The translations under genes were made by a program, and so were the position numbers. 64,000 bases of DNA, from contig NZ_BMRY01000001.1 in assembly GCF_014648875.1 (NCBI RefSeq), positions 1,099,304-1,163,303 of the forward strand. The letters run 5' to 3'. This DNA is from Streptomyces parvus. Lineage in GTDB: Bacteria > Actinomycetota > Actinomycetes > Streptomycetales > Streptomycetaceae. Within the stretch, counting starts at the first letter, position 1. The number at the start of each line of letters is the position of its first letter. Shown here piece by piece: positions 57,523-64,000 of this stretch. The notes beneath the pieces were generated by a model that was given only the letters and a program-made list of their open reading frames with translations, ran no database searches and was not told the origin of the DNA.

Positions 57523-58255
57523 GCCCGCAGCCGTCAGCCACTCATCCTCGACCTGGCAACAGCCGCACCCCGCACCGGCGTCGGCCGAACGCAGCGCGCT
57601 GACGGAGGCCGTCGCGGAACGCATCCGGGACCGAGGACCGGGCCGGCTCCTGGTCGGCATCGACGGCTTCACGGCGGCGGGGAAGACGAGCTTCGGCCAC
57701 GAACTGGCCGCTCACATCGCCGAGTCGGGCCGCCCGGTGCTCCGGGCCACGCTGGACGACTTCAAGAACCCGTGGAAGGACCGACACCGGTACGACCGGG
57801 AGTCGGGCGAGGGGTACTACCGCAACGCGTACGACTACGACGCGGCCAAGCGCCTCCTCCTGGACCCGGCCCGCTCACCGGAGGCGGAGTCGTGCGCCCT
57901 CTGCTCGATCGACCCGCTGACGCAGGAGAACCACGCGGCCGAAACGACCCCGCTCACCCCGGACGCGGTCCTGATCGTGGACGGTGTCTTCGCGTTCCGG
58001 CCGGAGATCGACGCGTACTGGGACTTCCGGATCTGGCTGGACGTGGACGCCGAACTCTCCGTACGCCGCGGCGCGGAACGCGACCAGAACTGGGCGGGCT
58101 CGGACGCGGAGGCGATCCACCGAAACCGGTACCTGGTGGCGGAGCGTCTCTACCTCGACGAGGTGGACCCGCTGCCGAGGATGGACGTGGTGGTGGACAA
58201 CACGGACTTCGCACGACCGCGTTTGAAGTCCGCGAAGGGGGAGGCGGCGTCGTGA
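57509..58255 (+). CDS. Uridine kinase-like P-loop kinase
   Basis: A 248-residue protein from ATG 57509. Walker A is GIDGFTAAGKTSF near 51-58, with the family's catalytic/lid segments TLDDFKNPWKDRHRYDRESGEGYYRNAYDY and VLIVDGVFAFRPEIDAYWDFRIWLDVDAELSVRRGAERD. The known role is ATP/GTP-dependent phosphorylation of uridine/cytidine. Actinobacterial homologues vary, and other nucleosides or RNA ends remain possible. Its GTGA overlap with the AlkB-like gene shows a functional link. The N-terminal ~35 residues are low-complexity; GTG 57519 is an alternative start. Confidence 0.88.
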   Translation: MEPREPAAVSHSSSTWQQPHPAPASAERSALTEAVAERIRDRGPGRLLVGIDGFTAAGKTSFGHELAAHIAESGRPVLRATLDDFKNPWKDRHRYDRESGEGYYRNAYDYDAAKRLLLDPARSPEAESCALCSIDPLTQENHAAETTPLTPDAVLIVDGVFAFRPEIDAYWDFRIWLDVDAELSVRRGAERDQNWAGSDAEAIHRNRYLVAERLYLDEVDPLPRMDVVVDNTDFARPRLKSAKGEAAS

Positions 58256-59487
58256 CGCACGCAGCAGAGGCGGCGGAGGCCCGGATCGACGAGGCGGGCA
58301 ACGTCCTGGTCGCGCCTTCGGACGTACAGGGCGACGAGGCGATCAGAGACTTCTTCGGGTCCACGATCACTCCGGAGGAACTCGCCTCCGACCCGCCCGA
58401 CCTCGCGGGGAGGACCGTCTACGTATGCGGCGACCTGTCCGCCATACCCGACGACCAACTACGCTCCGCTGCCCGGGTGTTCGTGATCCGGGAACTGTCG
58501 CACGGTGACGACGAGAACGCCGGCCGGCCGTGGACGACCATCGGCCTCGGCCGCGTCCCCCTGCGGGTGCACGGGGCGGGTGTGTACTACCGCCGCTACT
58601 TCGACCTCGATGCCGACCACTTCGGGCGGATCAGCTCGGAGCACGTGTTCCAGTCCCTGACGGAGTCGACGAAGCCGGGAACGTCCCACCGCAGCGGGAT
58701 CTATCTGACGCCCGTCGCACAGGACGGCGAGGAACGGCACTTCCGGCTGCTCCGGTGCTCCACGAACCTCTCGGGCCCGACCGAGACGTTCCGCCCGACC
58801 GACACGAGCGTGGTCGATGAGCTGAACCGCGAGGCCGACACCGTCTTCCGGGGCCACGCTCCGCTGAACCACGTCCTCGCCCAGATCTACCGCAACACCC
58901 GCGCCACGGCTGAACGCAAGCAGGCCAAGGCGAAGATCTCGGCCCACGCCGACAAGACCAAGGACATGCCGGCCAACGGCATCATGGCCTTCTGCACCTT
59001 CTACGACGGGCTCGACCAGCTGCGGCCGATGCCCGGCGACGCCTTCGACTACGGCGTGAAGGGGACCAGCGGCCTCACGCGCCTCCACTTCCGCCTCAAG
59101 GAGACGGCCGAGGAGCGGGATGGGGCGGCTTCCCTTCCCCAGCACTTCAGCATCACCCTCCACCCCGGCTCGGTCTTCTTCATGCCGCTGTCCACCAACC
59201 GCCTGTACACGCACGAGATCCGGCCCTCGGGGCTGAACGCCGAACTGCTCCCGACCCGCCTGGGCTACGTGGTGCGCTGTTCGAGCACCGAGGCCGTGCA
59301 CAAGGACGGGCAGACGTTCCTCAAAGTGGCCGGAGACCTGGTGAAGCTGGAGCCGCCCACGCAGGAGGGCATGGAGGACCTGCGCAAGCTGTACGCCGAG
59401 GAGAACAGGACCTCGTCCTTCATCGATTACGGCGACGATTTCCGCTTCAGCATGAACTCGGGAGATTACGTTGCCCCCGGAATCTAG
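58252..59487 (+). CDS. AlkB-like 2OG-Fe(II) dioxygenase, long form
   Basis: A 411-residue protein from GTG 58252, overlapping the kinase stop. The N-terminal ~200 residues are unique (RTVYVCGDLSAIPDDQLRSAARVFVIRELSHG; GAGVYYRRYFDLDADHFGRISSEHVFQSL). The C-terminal domain matches the short paralogue encoded next: Fe ligands His232 and Asp234 in KISAHADKTKDM, then AFCTFYDG, and distal His321 in RLYTHEIRPSG with a 2OG-binding Arg candidate in RLGYVVRCSS. LHPGSVFFMPLSTNRL corresponds to LTHNSVVTFSVASNRR of the paralogue. AlkB-type enzymes oxidatively dealkylate nucleic acids or proteins. The substrate is unknown. Confidence 0.78.
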   Translation: MTHAAEAAEARIDEAGNVLVAPSDVQGDEAIRDFFGSTITPEELASDPPDLAGRTVYVCGDLSAIPDDQLRSAARVFVIRELSHGDDENAGRPWTTIGLGRVPLRVHGAGVYYRRYFDLDADHFGRISSEHVFQSLTESTKPGTSHRSGIYLTPVAQDGEERHFRLLRCSTNLSGPTETFRPTDTSVVDELNREADTVFRGHAPLNHVLAQIYRNTRATAERKQAKAKISAHADKTKDMPANGIMAFCTFYDGLDQLRPMPGDAFDYGVKGTSGLTRLHFRLKETAEERDGAASLPQHFSITLHPGSVFFMPLSTNRLYTHEIRPSGLNAELLPTRLGYVVRCSSTEAVHKDGQTFLKVAGDLVKLEPPTQEGMEDLRKLYAEENRTSSFIDYGDDFRFSMNSGDYVAPGI

Positions 59488-60253
59488 GATCTCGGACGAG
59501 GTCCGCTCGTACGCCTTGCCGACCGAGGAGACCGCGAACGACCTCTTCGCGGAACTGTCGGCGTCGGCCGTTCTGGAGGCTGCGGGGAAGGGCCGTCGGG
59601 GCGCTGTGCTCACCAGGGTCGACGCGACGGGCGGCGTGCCTCTCGTGCGTACGACCACGCGATACAGCACCCCGGCGCAGCGCTTCCGCCCGGTGCACGA
59701 GCGCCTGGCGCAGCAGATCCAAGAACGCGCGGGACTCCCGACCGGCTTCAACAACGCCCTGTTCGAGAGCTACACGAACGCGTACAGGACCATGGGCGCG
59801 CACTCCGACCAGGCCCTGGATCTGGCCGACGAGTCGCACATCGCCGTCTTCTCCTGCTACCGGAACCCGGAAGCCGGCCCCCCGAGAAAGCTGGTCTTCA
59901 CGTCGAAGGACATGGAGGGGGAGACGTTCGAGATCCCTCTCACGCACAACAGCGTGGTCACTTTCTCCGTCGCGTCGAATCGGCGCCTCAAGCACAAGAT
60001 CGTCCTGGACGCGCACGGACAGACGGAGGAGAACGAATGGCTGGGGTTGACGTTCCGCACGTCGAAGAGCCCGGTCCGATTCCGTGACGACGGGCACGCC
60101 TACCTCCCGCAGGGCACGCGGCTCGCCCTGGCCGACGACGAGCAGCAGGGCGAGTTCTACCGGCTGCGGCGTCGCGAGAACCAGGAGACGGATTTCGCCT
60201 ATCCCCCGCTGACGTACACCATCAGCGAGAGCGACCTGATGCCACCGGTCTGA
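59471..60253 (+). CDS. AlkB-like 2OG-Fe(II) dioxygenase, short form
   Basis: A 260-residue protein from TTG 59471, which has GGGAG upstream and overlaps the previous gene by 17 bases. Catalytic set: NNALFESYTN (2OG-binding N-x-Y region), GAHSDQ with His111 and Asp113, LKHKI with His175, and LGLTFRTS with Arg196. It is a complete AlkB-type double-stranded beta-helix core plus a C-terminal tail (FRDDGHAYLPQGTRLALADDEQQG). It is encoded in a tightly coupled series with the kinase and its long paralogue, which suggests a shared substrate and probably a complex. Confidence 0.85.
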   Translation: MPPESRISDEVRSYALPTEETANDLFAELSASAVLEAAGKGRRGAVLTRVDATGGVPLVRTTTRYSTPAQRFRPVHERLAQQIQERAGLPTGFNNALFESYTNAYRTMGAHSDQALDLADESHIAVFSCYRNPEAGPPRKLVFTSKDMEGETFEIPLTHNSVVTFSVASNRRLKHKIVLDAHGQTEENEWLGLTFRTSKSPVRFRDDGHAYLPQGTRLALADDEQQGEFYRLRRRENQETDFAYPPLTYTISESDLMPPV

Positions 60254-60506
60254 CCGGCCGTATATGCGGATGCCCCACCGACCGGACCCGCGCTAGGGTT
60301 GCCGTATGGACGTCACCGGCCGAAGCACCACCGCGACCGCGCGAGCGACCAGCTCGCCGGTTGCCGCCGCCTGACTTCAACTTCCCCCCCCCCGGCGACC
60401 GGAAACGGTCCGTCGGTGGTGCCGCGGAGCCTCTGGCCCCGGCCGGGTGACTGAACGGTTCCGTTCTCCGGTGCCTCCCCCGCTGCCACGCGAAGGAGCC
60501 ACCCCC
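60254..60506 (+). promoter_or_regulatory. Leader region of the mini-AlaRS gene
   Basis: TAGGGT (60294-60299) can be a -10 that starts transcription at or near the ATG of a 22-codon ORF (60306-60374). After that ORF comes a run of ten C (about 60384-60393) and an imperfect stem CCGGCGACCG-GAAA-CGGTCCGTCGG (~60391-60415), then a GC-rich GGCCCCGGCCGGG stretch (60435-60447). The real gene has its own GAAGGAG at about 60492. The layout is attenuator-like. Confidence 0.4.
60306..60374 (+). CDS. 22-residue leader peptide candidate, Ala/Thr-rich
   Basis: ATG 60306 opens MDVTGRSTTATARATSSPVAAA and stops at TGA 60372-60374. Six of 22 codons are Ala, three of them consecutive just before the stop. That is how a leader would sense alanyl-tRNA supply ahead of an alanyl-tRNA synthetase-like gene. 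AGGG lies six bases upstream, and a leaderless start is also possible. Confidence 0.4.
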   Translation: MDVTGRSTTATARATSSPVAAA

Positions 60507-61703
60507 ATGCGTACGGACCACCTCATCAGGACGTTCGTCGAGTACTACGAAGAACGCGGCCACCGCCGGATCACGGGCTCGACCCTGCTGCCACCCCCCG
60601 GCGACCCCGTCCTCTTCACGACGTCGGGCATGCACCCGCTCACCCCGTACCTGGAGGGTCAACCCCACCCGCTGGGGAAGCGCCTGGTCAACGTGCAGCG
60701 CTGTCTGCGTACGACGGACCTGGACGAGGTCGGTGACGCCACGCACCTGACGGTCTTCGAGATGCTGGGCACCTGGTCGCTGGGCGACTACGGGGGCCCG
60801 CGCAGCCTCGACTGGGGGTACGGGCTGCTCACCGAGGGCCTGGGCATCGCCCCCGGCCTGCTGCACGCCACGGTCTACGCCGGCGACGACCGGACAGGGA
60901 CAGGGCCGGACACGGATTCCCTCGAACTGTGGCAGGGCCTCGGCGTCCCCGTGGAACGCACGGTGGAGGACAACTGGTGGCCGAAGAGCGTGGACGACGA
61001 CGGGGGTGACGGCCCCGTCGGCCCGTGCGGCCCCGACTCGGAGATCTTCTTCTGGAGCGGCGACGGCCCGCCGCAGTCGACGCCCACCGGCGACGACCGT
61101 TGGGTGGAGGTGTGGAACCACGTGACGATGACGCACCGCCGACACGGAGACGGCTCCCTGGTGCCACTCCCCCAGCGCAACGTCGACACCGGCCTCGGCC
61201 TGGAGCGCCTGGCCGCCCTGCTCCAGGGCAAGCAGTCCGTCTTCGCCTGCGACGTCTTCGACCCGTGGCGCCGCCTCGTACCGCCCCTGTGGCCCCTGGA
61301 GGAACCCGAACTCCGCCTGGTCAGCGACCATCTGCGCTCGGCCGTCGTGGTGCTCGGCGACGGCGTGCGCCCGTCCAACACGGGCCGGGGTTACGTACTG
61401 CGCCGCCTCGTCCGCCGGGTGCTCACGGTGCTGTGGCGGCAGGACGCCTCACGCAGCCTGGGGGACCTGCCGGAAGACCTGGTCCGCCACACCCTGGACC
61501 ACTTCCACCAGGACGCCCGCCCGGCCGACGTGCTCCGGACCCTGCTCGACGAGGAGCAGCGCTTCGCCCGCCTCCTGGAACGCGGCCGCCGCGTGCTCGC
61601 CCGCCCCGGCTTCCAAGGCCCGCTGTCCGAGGAGGACTTCCATTACCTGCACGACACGCATGGGCTGCCGCGCGACCTGGTGACGAGCCTGCGGGAGGAG
61701 TGA
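60507..61703 (+). CDS. Truncated alanyl-tRNA synthetase-like protein (catalytic part only)
   Basis: A 398-residue protein from ATG 60507, with GAAGGAG nine bases upstream. It matches the N-terminal half of AlaRS in order: VEYYEERGHRRITGSTLLPPPGDPVLFTTSGMHPLTPYL, motif 2 VNVQRCLRTTDLDEVGDATHLTVFEMLGTWSLGDY, GPCGPDSEIFF, motif 3 NVDTGLGLERLAALLQGKQSVFACDVF, and the tRNA-recognition helix block SDHLRSAVVVLGDGVRPSNTGRGYVLRRLVRRV. The editing domain and C-Ala domain are absent, less than half the ~880 residues of AlaRS. Known N-terminal AlaRS fragments still aminoacylate. It could charge an unusual acceptor or make an amide bond. It is downstream of the AlkB-like pair. Confidence 0.9.
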   Translation: MRTDHLIRTFVEYYEERGHRRITGSTLLPPPGDPVLFTTSGMHPLTPYLEGQPHPLGKRLVNVQRCLRTTDLDEVGDATHLTVFEMLGTWSLGDYGGPRSLDWGYGLLTEGLGIAPGLLHATVYAGDDRTGTGPDTDSLELWQGLGVPVERTVEDNWWPKSVDDDGGDGPVGPCGPDSEIFFWSGDGPPQSTPTGDDRWVEVWNHVTMTHRRHGDGSLVPLPQRNVDTGLGLERLAALLQGKQSVFACDVFDPWRRLVPPLWPLEEPELRLVSDHLRSAVVVLGDGVRPSNTGRGYVLRRLVRRVLTVLWRQDASRSLGDLPEDLVRHTLDHFHQDARPADVLRTLLDEEQRFARLLERGRRVLARPGFQGPLSEEDFHYLHDTHGLPRDLVTSLREE

Positions 61704-61856
61704 GGGCGAGCAGAGCCGACAGCCGGAACCCCGAGCAGACCCGTCAGTGTCAAGGGCGGGTCTTCCCGGGCGGTGCCGCCCAGTGCTGTGACTCCCTGGG
61801 TCCACCGGGTTGCTGTCTCTGCGAGGTGTTCGGCGCAGAGGATGTGGCGGTGTGCC

Positions 61857-62720
61857 TCAGCAGTAGTCGGCCAGGCCGTCCGCGAGTTCTTCTTCGTCGT
61901 GGTCGCGGATGGCGTAGAGGGCTTGCTGTAGGGCGAATGTGCTCCGGATCGCGGCGATGCGGCTGTGGAGCCCGTGGTGTGACCGGTCGCCCAGGATGAG
62001 CACCAGCTCCAGGAGCTCATGGCCGTAGCCGGCGCCGATGGCTGCGAGGTCCTCGGCCGGGTCGCCGAGTGTGACGTCGTCCCAGTCGAGCACTCCGGAG
62101 AGGTGGGGCAGGCCGTGCCTCCACTCCCAGAGGACGTTCTCGGCACCGAGGTCGCCATGGACCACTGCTCGGGTGAGGTGGGGAAGGCTGTCGAGCGCTG
62201 TGAGTTCCCGCTCGGCCCGTAGACGTCCACTGTCGGACATGAGCGGGAACAGCTCCGCGCGCACGCTCTCCGCGAACCGCCGCCACTGGCCTTCTGCTGC
62301 GTGGGGCAGAACTGCTCGTACCGCTTCCCCGGTACCGGAACGGGCGAGAGCGGACAGTAGCTTCGCGTACTGCGCCGCCACGGTGTCGACCACCTCGGCA
62401 TCGTTGAGGGCGTCGATCGCCAGCGGTTCCCCGGGAATACGGCTGAGTACCAGGAACGGCACCTCGTCGGTGCCGTGGGCTCCACCCTGGAGCAGCGGCT
62501 CGGGTGTGCGGAAGCCGAGGTCGAGGCCGGCGAGTGCGTGCAGTGCGGCCACCCGCTGGGGTAATCGGGCGGCCGCTGCCCGAGTACGGGGCAGGCATAC
62601 GACGCGGTCCGCACCCATGACCACGAGGTGGAATTGCCCCTGCCGCAGGGTCAGTTCCTCTGGATGGTCGTCGGGCAGCAGACGGCTCAGCAGAGCGCGG
62701 TGCGTCGTACGGATGCTCAC
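61857..62720 (-). CDS. Aminoglycoside phosphotransferase (APH)-family kinase
   Basis: A 287-residue kinase from GTG 62720, with AAAGGA seven bases upstream; the frame continues upstream through a transposase remnant and is not part of the gene. The catalytic loop is AVVHGDLGAENVLWEW (H-G-D-x4-N), and the metal loop is LSGVLDWDDVTLGDPAEDLAAIGAG. The N-lobe has TLRQGQFHLVVMGADRVVCLP. Family members phosphorylate aminoglycosides, macrolides, homoserine or other small alcohols; the target is unknown. It is convergent with the mini-AlaRS gene. Confidence 0.9.
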   Translation of the reverse strand: MSIRTTHRALLSRLLPDDHPEELTLRQGQFHLVVMGADRVVCLPRTRAAAARLPQRVAALHALAGLDLGFRTPEPLLQGGAHGTDEVPFLVLSRIPGEPLAIDALNDAEVVDTVAAQYAKLLSALARSGTGEAVRAVLPHAAEGQWRRFAESVRAELFPLMSDSGRLRAERELTALDSLPHLTRAVVHGDLGAENVLWEWRHGLPHLSGVLDWDDVTLGDPAEDLAAIGAGYGHELLELVLILGDRSHHGLHSRIAAIRSTFALQQALYAIRDHDEEELADGLADYC

Positions 62721-62754
62721 GAGTGTCCTTTGAATCCTTCGATGAGTCGGGGGC

Positions 62755-62885
62755 GAACCGGCGCGGATCACACCCCTCACCGTGTCCTCGCCGGCCCCCA
62801 CCGGCCGGGCGATCATAGGGGCCCGGTTCCCGCCCGCCGAGGCCAGCAGCACCATCGCGCGCTGGTAGCGCACCGAACTGGTGCT
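62755..62885 (-). mobile_element. IS630-family transposase remnant (N-terminal fragment)
   Basis: On the minus strand, in frame with the kinase gene's upstream extension, the sequence reads SVRYQRAMVLLASAGGN then PMIARPVGAGEDTVRGVIR. This is the helix-turn-helix start of streptomycete IS630-type transposases (S-V-R-Y-Q-R-A-M, then A-x-E-D-T-V-R-x-V-I-H). The catalytic DDE region is missing, and no terminal repeats were recognised. It is therefore a dead fragment directly upstream of the kinase start. Confidence 0.6.
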
Positions 62886-63168
62886 GCCCCGGCGCACCTC
62901 TGCGGCCGCAGCGCTAGCCAGCCGCCTCGCCGCCCGCCGAGACCGAGGGGTGTACATGGCCCGGCAGGCCACCGCCGCCGCCACAGCACGGGAGCCGGGC
63001 CAGGCGGTGGAGATCGCCCACACTCTAGCCACCATCGCCTTTGAGACCCGTTCGGCCCGCATGTGCCGCGAACTGGCCACGCTGGAGCGGGCAATGCGGC
63101 CGTGGCACGATGCCCCGGTCGGCCGGGACCTCGCAGAGATCCTGGCACCGGTGATCGAGGGGAGCTGA
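62881..63168 (+). pseudogene. C-terminal remnant of a helix-turn-helix/TPR-type regulator
   Basis: A 95-codon open stretch contains GVYMARQATAAATAREPGQAVEIAHTLATIAFETRSARMCRELATLERAM...VGRDLAEILAPVIEGS. The pattern of helices ending in an -AEILAPVIEG- tail is what closes many streptomycete XRE-TPR regulators. The DNA-binding N-terminus is absent, and the left edge abuts the IS630 remnant on the other strand. It is likely a truncated gene; its stop is 3 bp before the pterin dehydratase start. Confidence 0.45.
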
Positions 63169-63170
63169 CG

Positions 63171-63485
63171 ATGGGCAAGGATCCGCTGTCGGACGAGGAG
63201 ATTGCGGCGCACCTGGCGGAATTGCCGGGATGGGTACGTGAAGGGGACACGATCACTCGGGCGTTCAGCGTCCGGTACCACGGCGGCGTCGCGCTGATCG
63301 TCAATGTCGCGGACGCCGAGCGGCTCGTCGGCCACCACGCGGACATCGATCTGCGGTGGGACCACGTACGTTTCCGGATCACGACGCACGACGCCGGGCA
63401 CCGGCTCACAGCGGCCGACTTCGAGCTGGCCGCACGGATCGACCGGATCGCGGAGGCGCATCAGGCACAGGCTCACAACGCCTGA
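63171..63485 (+). CDS. 4a-hydroxytetrahydrobiopterin dehydratase (PCD/DCoH)
   Basis: A 104-residue protein from ATG 63171, with GAGGGGAG upstream. The family signature is complete: LSDEEIAAHLAELPGWVREGDTITRAFSVRYHGGVALIVNVADAERLVGHHADIDLRWDHVRFRITTHDAGHRLTAADFELAARID, including the HH-x-DI and T-T-H-D-A-G active-site residues. It dehydrates 4a-hydroxy-pterins after aromatic amino-acid hydroxylation and may have moonlighting roles. No hydroxylase gene is adjacent. Confidence 0.92.
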   Translation: MGKDPLSDEEIAAHLAELPGWVREGDTITRAFSVRYHGGVALIVNVADAERLVGHHADIDLRWDHVRFRITTHDAGHRLTAADFELAARIDRIAEAHQAQAHNA

Positions 63486-63764
63486 AGGCATCCGGTAACC
63501 GATCCGCCTCGCTGTCTGGCACGACACGCGAGAGAGCCGGACCGGGGTTGTGAACCACCTCGGGAAGAAGTACGTCCCGGCCGGCGACCCCCAGGAGTTC
63601 ACCGCCGACCAAACTGCCGCGAAGCCCGAGTTCCGCACGTACAGATTTCGCAGCCGTTTACGCCGAGACCGTCGACGCTGACGACAGCGGTCCTGCCGCC
63701 GAGCGCGCCCGGGCTGTCGCGGTCCCGTCGGTGGCGCGCCGCACCGTTTCTACCTGAACGCGCA
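63486..63764. other. 279-bp region without a supported gene
   Basis: A 43-codon GTG ORF near 63550 (MNHLGKKYVPAGDPQEF) has only weak support. Base composition looks more mixed than in core genes, in keeping with the debris to its left. Confidence 0.3.
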
Positions 63765-64000
63765 TCACTTGGTGGGTCGCGGGTCCGCCCCGGACACCAG
63801 GCACGACAGCCGGTACAAGCGCTGCCAGTAGGGGGCGTCGTCCGTTGCGCCGAGCACGGGAAGGATCCGGTCCAGGTCGGTGATCCGCCTGTGCAGGACA
63901 CCGCGACGCCGATCGTCGAGAGAACCGCCACGGCTCAGCCAGGTGGATACGCACCCGGCGATGTCGGCATCGAGGAGCACGAGATCGATGTCCGCCCGCT
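63765..64000 (-). CDS. Hypothetical protein, C-terminal part (5' end outside window)
   Basis: The frame is open through the right edge, so only the last ~77 residues are seen: ADIDLVLLDADIAGCVSTWLSRGGSLDDRRRGVLHRRITDLDRILPVLGATDDAPYWQRLYRLSCLVSG. No family is recognised. It is helical and acidic/arginine-rich and probably soluble. The stop is TGA at 63765-63767. Confidence 0.55.
   Translation of the reverse strand, partial: RADIDLVLLDADIAGCVSTWLSRGGSLDDRRRGVLHRRITDLDRILPVLGATDDAPYWQRLYRLSCLVSGADPRPTK

Noticed and set aside
58252..59487. First AlkB-like protein considered to lack the Fe-binding His-x-Asp
   Set aside because: An initial alignment placed the site wrongly; KISAHADKTKDM at 232-234 supplies the ligands and aligns well with the paralogue.
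60384..60393. Run of ten C as a frameshift or phase-variation switch
   Set aside because: It lies outside any coding frame likely to be translated; it may only be a sequencing-sensitive homopolymer.
63550..63681. 43-codon ORF MNHLGKKYVPAGDPQEF...
   Set aside because: Very short, weak ribosome-binding site, Arg-rich tail and no family; not supported beyond chance.
1..64000. tRNA, rRNA or tmRNA genes
   Set aside because: No cloverleaf with the T-loop and anticodon features, and no rRNA-like stretch, was recognised on either strand; a covariance-model scan would be needed to exclude them fully.

Overview
The window is GC-rich chromosomal DNA of a streptomycete, or a very close actinomycete. 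The signs are strong third-position G/C bias, many GTG starts, start/stop overlaps of the GTGA and ATGA type, an AfsR/SARP regulator, stand-alone anti-sigma ATPase and STAS proteins, an NsdA-like regulator, a DmdR-type DtxR repressor and a DasR-like operator. From memory, the order PdxH - citrate synthase - SIS isomerase - DmdR - PurU - sigma factor - EF-hand protein resembles the Streptomyces coelicolor core chromosome. That was not checked against any database.

Layout. 0-3.5 kb: tail of an enoyl-CoA hydratase gene, a VOC protein with a PNPOx-like protein, a CGNR regulator and a flavin reductase. 3.5-12.4 kb: accessory island with an unknown protein, a SARP/NB-ARC/TPR regulator, and a divergent two-gene conflict-type operon (Trypco1 plus trypsin-nSTAND1-TM-propeller). 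12.3-15.3 kb: MFS transporter, small membrane protein and a GlxA-type regulator. 15.3-26.4 kb: acyl-CoA catabolic cluster (TetR regulator, Zn alcohol dehydrogenase, three acyl-CoA dehydrogenases, SDR, cyclase, amidohydrolase, acyl-CoA ligase). Its divergent promoters share a palindrome of the form CTGACG-N3-CGTCAG.

26.4-40.2 kb: core genes, namely an EF-hand protein, STAS protein, ECF sigma factor with a zinc-finger/DinB-like anti-sigma candidate, PurU, a branched-chain type binding protein, a Pro/Gln-rich membrane protein, an NsdA-like regulator, a prim-pol domain protein, an ABC exporter and an alpha/beta-fold protein. 40.7-48.2 kb: DmdR, a SIS sugar isomerase with a DasR-like site, and a two-component system divergent from a lipoprotein/adaptor/MacB-type ABC operon, with a 10-bp tandem repeat array between them. 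48.3-53.5 kb: MFS transporter, PAS/GAF protein, a compact structured small-RNA unit, pdxH and citrate synthase.

53.5-64 kb: second accessory zone. An XRE-cupin regulator is followed by a 1.7-kb two-gene insertion bounded by a perfect 55-bp direct repeat that restores the regulator's 3' end. Next come a uridine-kinase-like gene, two overlapping AlkB-type 2OG-Fe(II) dioxygenase genes, and a short leader ORF ahead of a truncated, editing-less alanyl-tRNA synthetase. An aminoglycoside-phosphotransferase-like kinase, an IS630 remnant, a broken regulator tail and a pterin dehydratase follow.

The best candidates for undescribed biology are the kinase - AlkB - AlkB - mini-AlaRS set (57.5-61.7 kb), the 55-bp-flanked insertion (55.7-57.5 kb), the orphan structured RNA with a 12-residue ORF (51.2-51.5 kb) and the Trypco1/trypsin-STAND operon (7.7-12.4 kb).
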